This document shows positions 54,582 through 63,407 of a DNA stretch of 64,000 nt, one piece after another; position 1 is the first letter of the stretch, and each line of letters begins with the position of its first letter. The notes under the pieces are model-generated. The model had not been told where the DNA came from. It worked only from the letters and a program-made list of their open reading frames with translations, and ran no database searches. Made by a program: the position numbers and the translations under genes. The stretch is taken from the NCBI RefSeq assembly GCF_024584805.1, contig NZ_CP075715.1, positions 1,724,001 through 1,788,000 of the forward strand, written 5' to 3'. Source of the DNA: Streptomyces sp. FIT100 (lineage in GTDB: Bacteria; Actinomycetota; Actinomycetes; Streptomycetales; Streptomycetaceae).

Positions 54582-56050
54582 GCGGCACGTACCTCGGCAT
54601 GCCGGCCTTCCCGAAGGCGGCGGCCGACTCCACCCGGAACACCACCCTCCGCGGCAATCTGCGCCATGCCACCCACACCATCCGCGACAAGCGCGCCAAG
54701 GCCGTCGCCGAACTCGACGACTGGGGGCGGCTGCGCGCCGCCGGGGCCGCGATCAAGAACCGTACGCTGCGCCATCTCGACCACTACCTGGAGCAGGTGG
54801 AGGCCGCGGTCACGGCGGCGGGCGGCACCGTGCACTGGGCGGCGGACGCCGCCGAGGCCAACCGGATCGTCACCGACCTCGTCCGGGCCACCGGCGAGAC
54901 CGAGGTGGTCAAGGTCAAGTCCATGGCCACCCAGGAGATCGGTCTCAACGAGGCGCTGGCGAAGGCCGGGATCACCGCCTGCGAGACCGATCTCGCCGAG
55001 CTGATCGTGCAGTTGGGCGACGACCTGCCCTCGCACATCCTCGTCCCCGCGATCCACCGCAACCGCTCCGAGATCCGCGACATCTTCCGCGACAAGATGG
55101 CGGACTGGGGCCGTCCGGCCCCGGACGGGCTCACCGACCGGCCCGCCGAGCTGGCCGAGGCCGCCCGGCTGCATCTGCGCGAGAAGTTCCTGCGCGCGAA
55201 GGTCGCCGTCTCGGGCGCCAACTTCATCGTCGCCGACACCGGCACCCTCGTCGTGGTCGAGTCCGAGGGCAACGGCCGGATGTGCCTGACCCTGCCCGAG
55301 ACGCTGATCTCCGTCGTCGGCATCGAAAAGGTGGTGCCGACCTGGCAGGACCTGGAGGTCTTCCTCCAGCTCCTCCCCCGCTCCTCGACGGCCGAGCGCA
55401 TGAACCCGTATACGAGCACATGGACGGGGACGACCGACGGCGACGGCCCGCGCACCTTCCACCTGGTCCTGCTCGACAACGGCCGCACCGACACCCTCGC
55501 CGACACGGTGGGGCGGCAGGCGCTGCGCTGCATCCGCTGCTCCGCCTGCCTCAACGTCTGCCCGGTCTACGAGCGGGCCGGCGGCCACGCGTACGGCTCC
55601 GCCTACCCGGGCCCGATCGGCGCGATCCTCACACCCCAACTGCGCGGCACCACCAGCGAGGTGGACGCCTCGCTGCCGTATGCGTCCTCGCTGTGCGGCG
55701 CCTGCTACGAGGTGTGCCCGGTCGCCATCGACATCCCCGAGGTCCTTGTCCACCTGCGGGAGCGCGTCGTCGAGGGAGGCGAGGTGACCCGCAACGGTAC
55801 GAAGGTCACGCTCCGCCCCGCGAAGGGGCACGCGGCCGAGCGGGCCGCGATGCGCGCCGCCCGCTGGACGCTGGACCACCCCGGCGCACTGCGCACGGCG
55901 CAGCGCCTCGCCTCCCGCACCCGCCGGCTGCATCCGCGGCGGCTGCCGGGGCCCGGCCGGGCCTGGACGGACACCCGGGCGGTGCCGGAGGTGCCGGCCG
56001 AGTCGTTCCGGGACTGGTGGCAGCGCACACGAGGGGAGCACACGAAGTGA
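54578..56050 (+). CDS. lutB: LutB, lactate utilisation ferredoxin-like subunit
   Basis: A 490-residue iron-sulfur protein. The first 290 residues are the LUD domain (GNLRHATHTIRDKR, VVKVKSMATQEIGLNEAL, GANFIVADTGTLVVVESEGNGR). Two 4Fe-4S motifs follow: CIRCSACLNVCPVY near 318 and CGACYEVCPVAIDIP near 374. The basic C-terminal region ends SFRDWWQRTRGEHTK. It is coupled at both ends by four-base overlaps with lutA and lutC. Confidence 0.95.
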   Translation: MSGTYLGMPAFPKAAADSTRNTTLRGNLRHATHTIRDKRAKAVAELDDWGRLRAAGAAIKNRTLRHLDHYLEQVEAAVTAAGGTVHWAADAAEANRIVTDLVRATGETEVVKVKSMATQEIGLNEALAKAGITACETDLAELIVQLGDDLPSHILVPAIHRNRSEIRDIFRDKMADWGRPAPDGLTDRPAELAEAARLHLREKFLRAKVAVSGANFIVADTGTLVVVESEGNGRMCLTLPETLISVVGIEKVVPTWQDLEVFLQLLPRSSTAERMNPYTSTWTGTTDGDGPRTFHLVLLDNGRTDTLADTVGRQALRCIRCSACLNVCPVYERAGGHAYGSAYPGPIGAILTPQLRGTTSEVDASLPYASSLCGACYEVCPVAIDIPEVLVHLRERVVEGGEVTRNGTKVTLRPAKGHAAERAAMRAARWTLDHPGALRTAQRLASRTRRLHPRRLPGPGRAWTDTRAVPEVPAESFRDWWQRTRGEHTK

Positions 56051-56691
56051 GCAGCAGGGACATCGTCCTCGGCCGGGTGCGCCGCGCCCTGGCGGACGTG
56101 CCGCGCGACGAGCGCCCGCAGGACGTGCCGGTCGCCCGCGACTACCTGCGGGTGCACGGCGGCAGGACCCCGGCCGAGACGGCGGACCTGCTCGCGGAGA
56201 ACCTCGCGGACTACCGGGCCCTGGTGCACCGTTCGGACGCCGCCGGACTGCCGCCGCTCATCGCCCGGTTGCTGGCAGAGCACGGCTCCGAGTCGGTACT
56301 CGTCCCGGCCGGACTACCGCCGGAATGGCTGGCGGCCGCGGACCCCGTCCGGTTCCCCGACCGGGCGGAGAGCACCCCGCACGAACTCGACGCGATCGAC
56401 AGCGTGGTCACCGGCTGCGCGGTGGCCATCGCCGAGACCGGCACCCTCGTCCTGGACGGCGGCGCCGCCCAGGGCCGCCGCCGGATCACGCTCGTGCCCG
56501 ACCACCACATCTGCGTCGTACACGTTCCGGACCAGGTCGTCGACTCGGTACCGCAGGGCCTGGAACGCCTGGACCCGGCGCGCCCGCTGACCTGGATCAG
56601 CGGGCCGTCGGCGACGAGCGACATCGAGCTGGACCGCGTGGAGGGGGTCCACGGGCCCCGGACGCTCGAAGTGATCCTGGTCGAGGGCTGA
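56047..56691 (+). CDS. lutC: LutC, lactate utilisation subunit
   Basis: A 214-residue LUD-domain protein, the third member of the lactate oxidase complex. It has VVTGCAVAIAETGTLVLDGG, TLVPDHHICVVHVPDQVV and WISGPSATSDIELDRVEGVHGPR, a standard LUD ending. GTG at 56047 overlaps the lutB stop. A strong terminator follows 7 bases after the gene, so it is the last gene of this operon. Confidence 0.95.
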   Translation: MSSRDIVLGRVRRALADVPRDERPQDVPVARDYLRVHGGRTPAETADLLAENLADYRALVHRSDAAGLPPLIARLLAEHGSESVLVPAGLPPEWLAAADPVRFPDRAESTPHELDAIDSVVTGCAVAIAETGTLVLDGGAAQGRRRITLVPDHHICVVHVPDQVVDSVPQGLERLDPARPLTWISGPSATSDIELDRVEGVHGPRTLEVILVEG

Positions 56692-56698
56692 GAAACGG

Positions 56699-56740
56699 CG
56701 AAGCCCCCGGCCGGACCCGCGGGTCCGGCCGGGGGCTTCG
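56699..56740. terminator. Bidirectional terminator, 42-bp palindrome
   Basis: Two 21-base arms are perfectly complementary (56699-56719 and 56720-56740). The hairpin separates the end of lutC from the convergent GH78 gene. Confidence 0.92.
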
Positions 56741-56745
56741 TGGTG

Positions 56746-59700
56746 TCAGCTCGCGTCCGGTGCGAACGTCGAGGTGAACGTCCAGCTCCCGGAGCCGACT
56801 TCGTACACGGCCACGCCGTCCTCCGTCCGTACGAGACGCGCGTCCCGTGACGCGTGGACGGTGCCGGTGGTGACCGGTACGCGGATCTCGGCCGTCGTTC
56901 CCGCCGGGACGGAGGCGTCCAGCCGGTAGGCGGTGCCCTCGCGCTTCCAGTTCGTGCGGACCGTGCCGTACGGCGTGGTGTACGAGCCCGAGGCCGAGGT
57001 CAGATCGCCCACGACCGCCGGGGCGATGAGCAGTTCGCGGTAGCCGGCCGATCCGGGTCGCTGCTGGATGCCGGCGAGGCGGGCGGTGAACCAGGCGTCG
57101 ATCGCGCCGAGCATGAAGTGGTTCTGCGACTGGCCGGGGCCGCCGTCCCAGGTCTCGCCGAGGGTGGTGTTGCCGGCCAGGACCTGGTAGCCGTAGCTCG
57201 GGCTGGTGGTCTGTGTGGCGATCTTGTAGACGATGTCGTCGCGGCCCGACTCGGACAGCACGCGCAGGGCGGCGGGCAGGGAGATCTCGCCCAGCACGAG
57301 GTGGTGGTCGGCGGCGACGACCGCGTTCGTGAAGTGGGCGAGCAGACGCTCGCGTTCACCGGCCGGGACGGCTCCCATGTCGAGGGCGAGCGCCTCCGCG
57401 CCCTGGCCTCCGCCGCCGAAGGTGCCGGTGGCCGGGTCGTAGTACTTCGCGGCGAGAGCGTGCGCGCTGGTGTCCGCCTTCTCCTGGTACAGGGCGGCGT
57501 CGGCGTCCTGGCCGAGGACCTTCGCGATGCGGCTGAGGCCGTCGACGACGCGCCAGTAGCCGTAGGTGCCCGCGACGGCGCGCGGGAAGGTGCGGTCGGG
57601 GGTGATCCAGTCGCCGAGGCCGTAGTCGAGGATGCCGCCGGAGACCTTCTGCTCCAGGAAGGTCACGTACTGCTTCATCTGCGGGTAGTACGTGCGCAGC
57701 GTCTCCTCGTCGCCGTAGGTCGTGTAGAGCTGCCACGGCACGAGGACGAACGCGCCGCCCCAGTTGGCGTCGTTGCGGTAGCCGCCGGAGAGTTCGACGT
57801 AGTCGGGGACGGTGCTGGGGATCAGGCCCTCGGGGGTCTGGGCGTCCGACATGTCCCGCACGATCTTGCGGAGGTAGGACTGCATGTCGTAGTTGGCGGC
57901 CAGGGTGGGGAAGACGAGCTGGTTCTGCTCCAGCCAGCCGAGCTTCTCCCGGCTGGGGCAGTCGGTGAGGACGCTCATCATGTTGCCCTCGACGGCGCGG
58001 CGGATGAGTCCGTGGATGCCGTTGACGAGCTGGTTGGAGCTGGTGAAGCTCCCGGCGGAGGTGTTGTCGGCGTGCAGGACCTTGCCTCGTACGGAGACGG
58101 TGGCGCCGGCCGGCAGGCCCTTCAGCTCCAGGTAGCGGAAGCCGTGGTAGCTGAAGGTGGGGTGCCAGGTCTCGGCGCGGCCGCCGCCCTTGGCCGTGTA
58201 GCTGTCCCACAGGGGTGCGCCGACGTTGCTGATGGACTGGAAGGCGTGACCGTCCTTCAGGCTCTCGGCCGGGTGGATGCGCACGGTCGTTCCGGCGGGG
58301 GCGGTGACGGTGATCTCGGGCCAGCCGGCGATATTGCGGCCGAGGTCGAAGACGCGGCTGCCCTCGGCCCCCGCCACCTCGGTCCCCTGCAGCGTCTCGA
58401 TGACGCGGACGGGTTCGGTCTCGCGGGCGCTCGGTTCGGCCGGTTCCTCCGCGCCGCCGGGCCGGCCGAGCGTGACGGCCGCGGGCCAGGAGGAGCGGTC
58501 GCGGTCGCGGCCCGGCTCGTCCCAGCCGGGTATCTCGCGGCGGGCGTCGTAGTCCTCGCCGCCGTACCAGTTGGACGAGGTGGTCGGGCCGAGGGTGGTG
58601 TGCCAGTCGGAGCCGCTGGTGACGCGGCGCACGCTGCCGTCGTCCAGGGCGATCTCCAGCTGGGCGACGAGCTTGGGGTCGCTGAAGTTGCCGTACCACT
58701 TGCGGTAGCGGTCGGCGGTGCTGACCACGTTGGAGGCGCCGTTGCCGAGCGCGACGGCGAGGGTGTTGCCGCCGCGCCGCAGCCGGTCGGTGACGTCGTA
58801 GGTGGCGTACTGGACCCGGTCGGCGAAGTCGGTGTTGGCGGGCTCAAGCACGGCGTCGCCGACCGGCTTCCCGTTGATGCGGGCGTCGTGGATGCCGAGG
58901 CCCGCCAGGTAGAGGCGGGCGCTGCGGGCGCCCTTGGGGAGGGCGAAGTCCTTGGCGAACAGCGGCAGTGCGGCGGGGAGGTAGGCCCCGGGGGTCTTCT
59001 GGCCGATGGCCTCGGCAGCCTTCGTCCACGGTCCTTCGGGCGTCTCGGCCGTGGAGACGCTGTAGTCGACGGGGAAGTGGGGCACCTGCCCGTCGGCGGT
59101 GAGGACGTCGGCGCGCGGGTAGAGCAGCACCTGGTCGAAGGTCTTGGCCGCCTTCATGTCGAGCGTGAGCGTGACCGGGGAGTCGGCACTGTCGTGCGGC
59201 TGGCTCGAGTAGCCGGCCTCGCGCAGCAGCGCACTGTTGGTGTGCCCGTCCACGACGAGCTTCGGCTCCCAGACCTTGCGCACCTCGCCGCTCTCGGACG
59301 CCGTGACCGTCGCGCCCTGTGCGTGGTTGACGTCCGCAGCGGTGGAGTCGCGCACCTCGATCTCGCCGAGCTGGAGGCGCCACTCCCCCTCAAGCGGCAG
59401 CCCGAGCTCGGTGACGTCGAGCCGGACGTAGCGGGCCGTGGTCCGCGGCAGCGTGACGACGACGGGCTCGTTCTCGTGCCGGCTCAGCCGCCATGCGTCG
59501 TGGGTGATCCACTGGGCGGTCCAGTCCTCGGCGCGGGTCAGGCCCGTCTCGAAGACCGCGGTGTCGCTCCACTCGGAGGCACGGCCGCCGGACCACAGCT
59601 GGACGCGCCAGTGGACGCGGTCGCGCGAGCCGAGCGCCTTGCCCGCGTAGACGGCGCGCGGCTCGGCGGAGCCGACCTTGCCCGAGTCCCAGAGGTCGGG

Positions 59701-59970
59701 GCGGCCGTGCTCCAGCCTCTCGCGGCTGGTGGCGGCCTGGATGCGGTAGGCGCTCTGGACGACGCCCCGGCCGTGCCCGGACAGCTGCCAGGTCAGGTCG
59801 GGGGTGGTGTCGTCGATGCCGAGGGCGCTGCGCAGGTGCTGGGTCTGGAGCCTGGTGGCCTCGGCGCCGGCGCCGCCCCATGCGGCGGCGGGGAGCGCGG
59901 AGGGTACGACGGTGACGAGCGCGGTCAGCCCGGTGGCGAGGACGAGCGCGGGTCTGGCGAGTGAACTCAT
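56746..59970 (-). CDS. Secreted alpha-L-rhamnosidase, GH78 family
   Basis: A 1074-residue exported enzyme that removes terminal alpha-L-rhamnose. The signal peptide ends near SALPAAAWG. An N-terminal Fn3-like domain (PDLTWQLSGHGRGVVQSAYRIQ) is interrupted by a discoidin-like insert (about residues 170-320; RYVRLDVTELGLPLEGEW, VTLTLDMKAAKTFDQVLLYPR), a possible carbohydrate-binding module. The catalytic (alpha/alpha)6 barrel has LTDCPSREKLGWLEQNQLVFPT, with acidic residues in GYRNDANWGGAF and GLGDWITPD; the end is a beta domain with TPYGTVRTNWKREG. The stop lies just after the terminator. Confidence 0.94.
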   Translation of the reverse strand: MSSLARPALVLATGLTALVTVVPSALPAAAWGGAGAEATRLQTQHLRSALGIDDTTPDLTWQLSGHGRGVVQSAYRIQAATSRERLEHGRPDLWDSGKVGSAEPRAVYAGKALGSRDRVHWRVQLWSGGRASEWSDTAVFETGLTRAEDWTAQWITHDAWRLSRHENEPVVVTLPRTTARYVRLDVTELGLPLEGEWRLQLGEIEVRDSTAADVNHAQGATVTASESGEVRKVWEPKLVVDGHTNSALLREAGYSSQPHDSADSPVTLTLDMKAAKTFDQVLLYPRADVLTADGQVPHFPVDYSVSTAETPEGPWTKAAEAIGQKTPGAYLPAALPLFAKDFALPKGARSARLYLAGLGIHDARINGKPVGDAVLEPANTDFADRVQYATYDVTDRLRRGGNTLAVALGNGASNVVSTADRYRKWYGNFSDPKLVAQLEIALDDGSVRRVTSGSDWHTTLGPTTSSNWYGGEDYDARREIPGWDEPGRDRDRSSWPAAVTLGRPGGAEEPAEPSARETEPVRVIETLQGTEVAGAEGSRVFDLGRNIAGWPEITVTAPAGTTVRIHPAESLKDGHAFQSISNVGAPLWDSYTAKGGGRAETWHPTFSYHGFRYLELKGLPAGATVSVRGKVLHADNTSAGSFTSSNQLVNGIHGLIRRAVEGNMMSVLTDCPSREKLGWLEQNQLVFPTLAANYDMQSYLRKIVRDMSDAQTPEGLIPSTVPDYVELSGGYRNDANWGGAFVLVPWQLYTTYGDEETLRTYYPQMKQYVTFLEQKVSGGILDYGLGDWITPDRTFPRAVAGTYGYWRVVDGLSRIAKVLGQDADAALYQEKADTSAHALAAKYYDPATGTFGGGGQGAEALALDMGAVPAGERERLLAHFTNAVVAADHHLVLGEISLPAALRVLSESGRDDIVYKIATQTTSPSYGYQVLAGNTTLGETWDGGPGQSQNHFMLGAIDAWFTARLAGIQQRPGSAGYRELLIAPAVVGDLTSASGSYTTPYGTVRTNWKREGTAYRLDASVPAGTTAEIRVPVTTGTVHASRDARLVRTEDGVAVYEVGSGSWTFTSTFAPDAS

Positions 59971-59987
59971 GCCGGTCTCCCTGGGGA

Positions 59988-62900
59988 TCAGTGCAGGTCG
60001 GTGGTGAGCGGGCGGCGCGGGCGCAGGACCACCGGGCCCAGGAGCCCGGACGGCAGCGGCTTGTTGCGCTCGTTGGAGAGGGTGTTGGAGACGCGGACGG
60101 CGATGTGGTTGGCACCGGGGCGCAGCGCTTCGGTGACGTCCACGACGTACGGGGTCCACAGGGCCGGCGGCAGGGTGGTGCCGTTGACCGTGACCTCGGC
60201 GACCTCGCGCACGGTGCCGAGGTCCAGGTGGAGCCGGCGTCCGGCGAGTCGGTCCGGGGAGAGCTCGACGTCCTTGGTGTAGGTGGCGCTGCCGGAGAAG
60301 AGCCGGGCGATGTCGCTCCAGCTGCCGAGCGGCCGTACGACGGGCTGGGCGCCCGCCTGGTGGAGGGTCAGGGTCCAGTCCCCGTCGAGCGGTATCGGCT
60401 CCAGGGGGTCGGTGACACGGGCGGTGCCGCGGTAGGTGCGGCGGCCGTCGGTGCCGGTCAGGGGCCAGCTGCCGGGGGCCTCGGCGAGGGCCTGCACGCG
60501 CAGCCCTTCGCGGCGGGCGGTGACGGCGGTGACCGGCAGCGCCCCGGCGTCGGTCAGGTGGGGTACGGGGTGGGCCGCGTGGCGCAGGACGACCCCCACC
60601 GTCCGGTACGGGCCGAGCTTCAGCGGTACGCGTACGCCGCCGCGCTCCGTGCGGTGCACCGGCGCGGGCACGGCCGTGCCGTCCTCCGGGTCCCACCACT
60701 CGGGGGTGCCGCGGGCCGGCAGCGTCGCCCAGGTGTCGACGGGCGTCGCGCTCTCGTTGTTGAACAGGAACGCGAGGTCGCCGCCGCGGGTGGTGCGCAG
60801 GACGCGGACGGCGGGTGCGGCAGGTTCGAGGCTGGCCGCAGCGAACTCCCGTGAGACCGCGCCGAGTTCGGTGACGGCGGAGACGCGGAGGGCGCGGCGG
60901 TGCTCGAAGAGGTCGTCCAGGGCGCGCCGCAGGGCGTCGTCGCGGCCGTTCGCCTCGTGCTGCGGCAGCGCGCCGACGGCCACGACCGTGCCTCCGGCGC
61001 GGGCGAACCGGGCCAGCGTGCCGACCGCCTCGGCCTCAAGGACCGGGGTCTCGGGCAGCACCACCAGGTCGTAGCGCGCCCGGCCGACGGAGAGCCGGCC
61101 GTCGTGGACGCGGGCGGGGAGCAGCAGCTCGCGGTCGTCGGCGAGCGCGCCCTCGTGGACGAGGTCGAAGTCGACCTGGGCGCTCTCCAGCGCGTAGGCC
61201 GCGTCGGCGAACAAGCCGTCGACCTCGCCCTGCCGCTCGGTGCCGGTGAGCTGCTCGGCGGCGCGCTGCGGCTGGAGGAGTGCGGTGCGGGCGGCCGAGG
61301 TGCCGCGGGCCAGTTCCATGGTGCGGCCGATCCAGTCGGCGATCGGGCGCATCGCCCACCACCAGGGCGCGCGGGGACCGAACGGCGGCGGGAAGTACAC
61401 CTTCGCCTCGTTGGTCCACAGCGCGTGCAGCACGGTGAGGTTGGTGCCGCGCGTCGCGAACGCGCCGATGAGCGCGTGCACGAACTCGGGCGCCACCTGC
61501 CAGCCCATGTTGCCGAACGCCTCGGTCAGCGCCCGCTCGCGGCCGGTCTGGTGGGCCACCGACGCGGCGTTGCGCGGGTCCATGGTGGGCTCGCCCGCCA
61601 CGTACTCGCCGGTGATGACGTCGCCGCCGGGCACCTGCGCCCACTGGTTGGCCTTGTGCAGATCACCGGTGGAGAGGATGCGCTTGGAGGGGCCGGTCTC
61701 GTCGTAGAGCGGGTTGGTGACGAGGCGGACGCGCCGGTCGGCGTACCAGTGCGCCTGCTTCTCGAAGTACTTGGAGAAGCGGTTGGACACGGCCCGCCAG
61801 TAGCGGCCGCGCAGGATCCGGCCGGCCTCGCCGAGGTCGTCGAAGGTGCTGGCGTACGCCTTGCCTGGCTCGGCGCCGACCTCGCGCAGGGCGGCGGCGA
61901 GCGTGGGCGACCAGGGCAGGCGCTTGAAGGGGTGCGGTCCCGCGGAGGCGATGAACGGCTCGTCGTCCCAGAAGCCGGGCACGACGGTGCCGAAGTAGCG
62001 GCCGAAGCGGCGGTGGTACTCGCCGGGCACCATGTCGAGCAGCAGCTCGACCGGCTCGTCGTCGAGGAGGTCGAGGTAGGAGCGGGTGTAGCCCTGGGTG
62101 TCGTCGGAGAGGATCGCCCCGCCGAAGAGGTCGATCTGCCAGCGGCCTTCGGGGACCTGCCAGGAGCGCCCGGCCGCCAGGTCGCCGGTGAGCTCGACCA
62201 GTTCCGCGGCGTCGGCGCGGCCGGCGGGGCGGGCGGTCGCGGCGATGGGCGCGGCGGCGGCTCCGGGGACGGGCCGGGTGCGGAAGTCGCCGGCGGATGC
62301 CGGGTCGTCGTAGGCGGCGGCGTACAGGGCGCTGCCGTCGGCGGCGGTGACGGTCAGGTCCTCCCACAGGGACCGCTGGACGCCGACGGCGCGGACGCCG
62401 ACGCCGCCGCGGGGATGGGCGTCGTCGGTGACGGTGCCCTTGTCCTTGCCGTCGAGGGTGACCGAGAGCGTGGCACCGCGCACGGTGACGGCGAAGGTGT
62501 GGAACTTGGTGCGGTTGAAGCCGTCGGTGCGGCTGCTCCTGGCCAGCTCCTGCGTGCTGCCGCCGGTCAGCCGGGAGACGGTGACGACGCCGGTCTGGTC
62601 GAACTCCACGGCGTAGCCGTCGGCGCCCGATGCGGAGGCGCGGACGACGAGCCCGACGGAGCCGGTCTCGGTCTTGGCGTTGGCGATGACGTCGTAGTCC
62701 GCCCAGTCGTCTCCTTCGCGCAGCACGGCGGCTCCGGCGAGCACGGCCGCGTCGGCGACGAGCCGGCCGGCAGAGACCCCGGTGCCGGTGGTGTCCCGCA
62801 GGTCGACGCGGGCGGGGCCCTCGACGACGGCCGTGGAGCGCCACAGGCCCTTCAGCCGGAGTTCGGGGCGGGGGGTGTAGGTGCGGGTCCCGACGGTGCC

Positions 62901-63365
62901 GCCCTCGGCGACGAGGTAGGCGGCGCGTCCGCTGGGGAAGTGGTTGTCGTTGAAGATCCACACCCGCATGCCGGTGCGCTCGGCCTCCTCCAGTACATGG
63001 CCGACGACGTCGAACCACTCCTCGGAGAAGAAGACCGGCTTCATGTCCTCGTTGTCGTACGGGAAGAGGACGACCTCGTACATCCCCTTGTCGCGCAGGT
63101 CCGCCAGCTGGGTGTCGATCAACTGGGGGGTGACGGGGCCGTTCCAGTACCAGTAGACGGTGGGGCGGCTGTCGCGGCGCGGGTCGGCGAAGGCGGCGGG
63201 GCTGAAGCCGGCGCCGTGCGCGGGGGAACCCGCGAACGCGGTACCGGCCGGGAGCACCCCGCCGATCGCGGCGGCGGCCACTCCCGCGGCGGCGACGAAG
63301 CCGCGTCTGGACAGGTCGGACTCGGGCACGGGCATGGGCATGGGCGGGGGCACGGGCAAGGACAT
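59988..63365 (-). CDS. Secreted alpha-L-rhamnosidase, GH106-like
   Basis: A 1125-residue exported protein with a twin-arginine signal (SRRGFVAAAGVAAAAIGG after an 18-residue Pro/Met-rich leader). RPTVYWYWNGPVTPQLIDTQLADLRDKGMYEVVLFPYDN and GMRVWIFNDNHFPSGRAA are the opening of the GH106-like barrel, with RFGRYFGTVVPGFWDDEPF, GDVITGEYVAGEPTMDPRN and ALWTNEAKVYFPPPFGPRAPWWW. A concanavalin-like insert is likely at about residues 215-345. The C-terminal galactose-binding-like domain ends near VNGTTLPPALWTPYVVDV. It precedes the GH78 gene by 17 bases, so the two probably share a transcript. Confidence 0.9.
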   Translation of the reverse strand: MSLPVPPPMPMPVPESDLSRRGFVAAAGVAAAAIGGVLPAGTAFAGSPAHGAGFSPAAFADPRRDSRPTVYWYWNGPVTPQLIDTQLADLRDKGMYEVVLFPYDNEDMKPVFFSEEWFDVVGHVLEEAERTGMRVWIFNDNHFPSGRAAYLVAEGGTVGTRTYTPRPELRLKGLWRSTAVVEGPARVDLRDTTGTGVSAGRLVADAAVLAGAAVLREGDDWADYDVIANAKTETGSVGLVVRASASGADGYAVEFDQTGVVTVSRLTGGSTQELARSSRTDGFNRTKFHTFAVTVRGATLSVTLDGKDKGTVTDDAHPRGGVGVRAVGVQRSLWEDLTVTAADGSALYAAAYDDPASAGDFRTRPVPGAAAAPIAATARPAGRADAAELVELTGDLAAGRSWQVPEGRWQIDLFGGAILSDDTQGYTRSYLDLLDDEPVELLLDMVPGEYHRRFGRYFGTVVPGFWDDEPFIASAGPHPFKRLPWSPTLAAALREVGAEPGKAYASTFDDLGEAGRILRGRYWRAVSNRFSKYFEKQAHWYADRRVRLVTNPLYDETGPSKRILSTGDLHKANQWAQVPGGDVITGEYVAGEPTMDPRNAASVAHQTGRERALTEAFGNMGWQVAPEFVHALIGAFATRGTNLTVLHALWTNEAKVYFPPPFGPRAPWWWAMRPIADWIGRTMELARGTSAARTALLQPQRAAEQLTGTERQGEVDGLFADAAYALESAQVDFDLVHEGALADDRELLLPARVHDGRLSVGRARYDLVVLPETPVLEAEAVGTLARFARAGGTVVAVGALPQHEANGRDDALRRALDDLFEHRRALRVSAVTELGAVSREFAAASLEPAAPAVRVLRTTRGGDLAFLFNNESATPVDTWATLPARGTPEWWDPEDGTAVPAPVHRTERGGVRVPLKLGPYRTVGVVLRHAAHPVPHLTDAGALPVTAVTARREGLRVQALAEAPGSWPLTGTDGRRTYRGTARVTDPLEPIPLDGDWTLTLHQAGAQPVVRPLGSWSDIARLFSGSATYTKDVELSPDRLAGRRLHLDLGTVREVAEVTVNGTTLPPALWTPYVVDVTEALRPGANHIAVRVSNTLSNERNKPLPSGLLGPVVLRPRRPLTTDLH

Positions 63366-63407
63366 GGGAGGGCTCGCTCCTCAGCGGCAGGTGAAGGGGA
63401 AGGGGGC

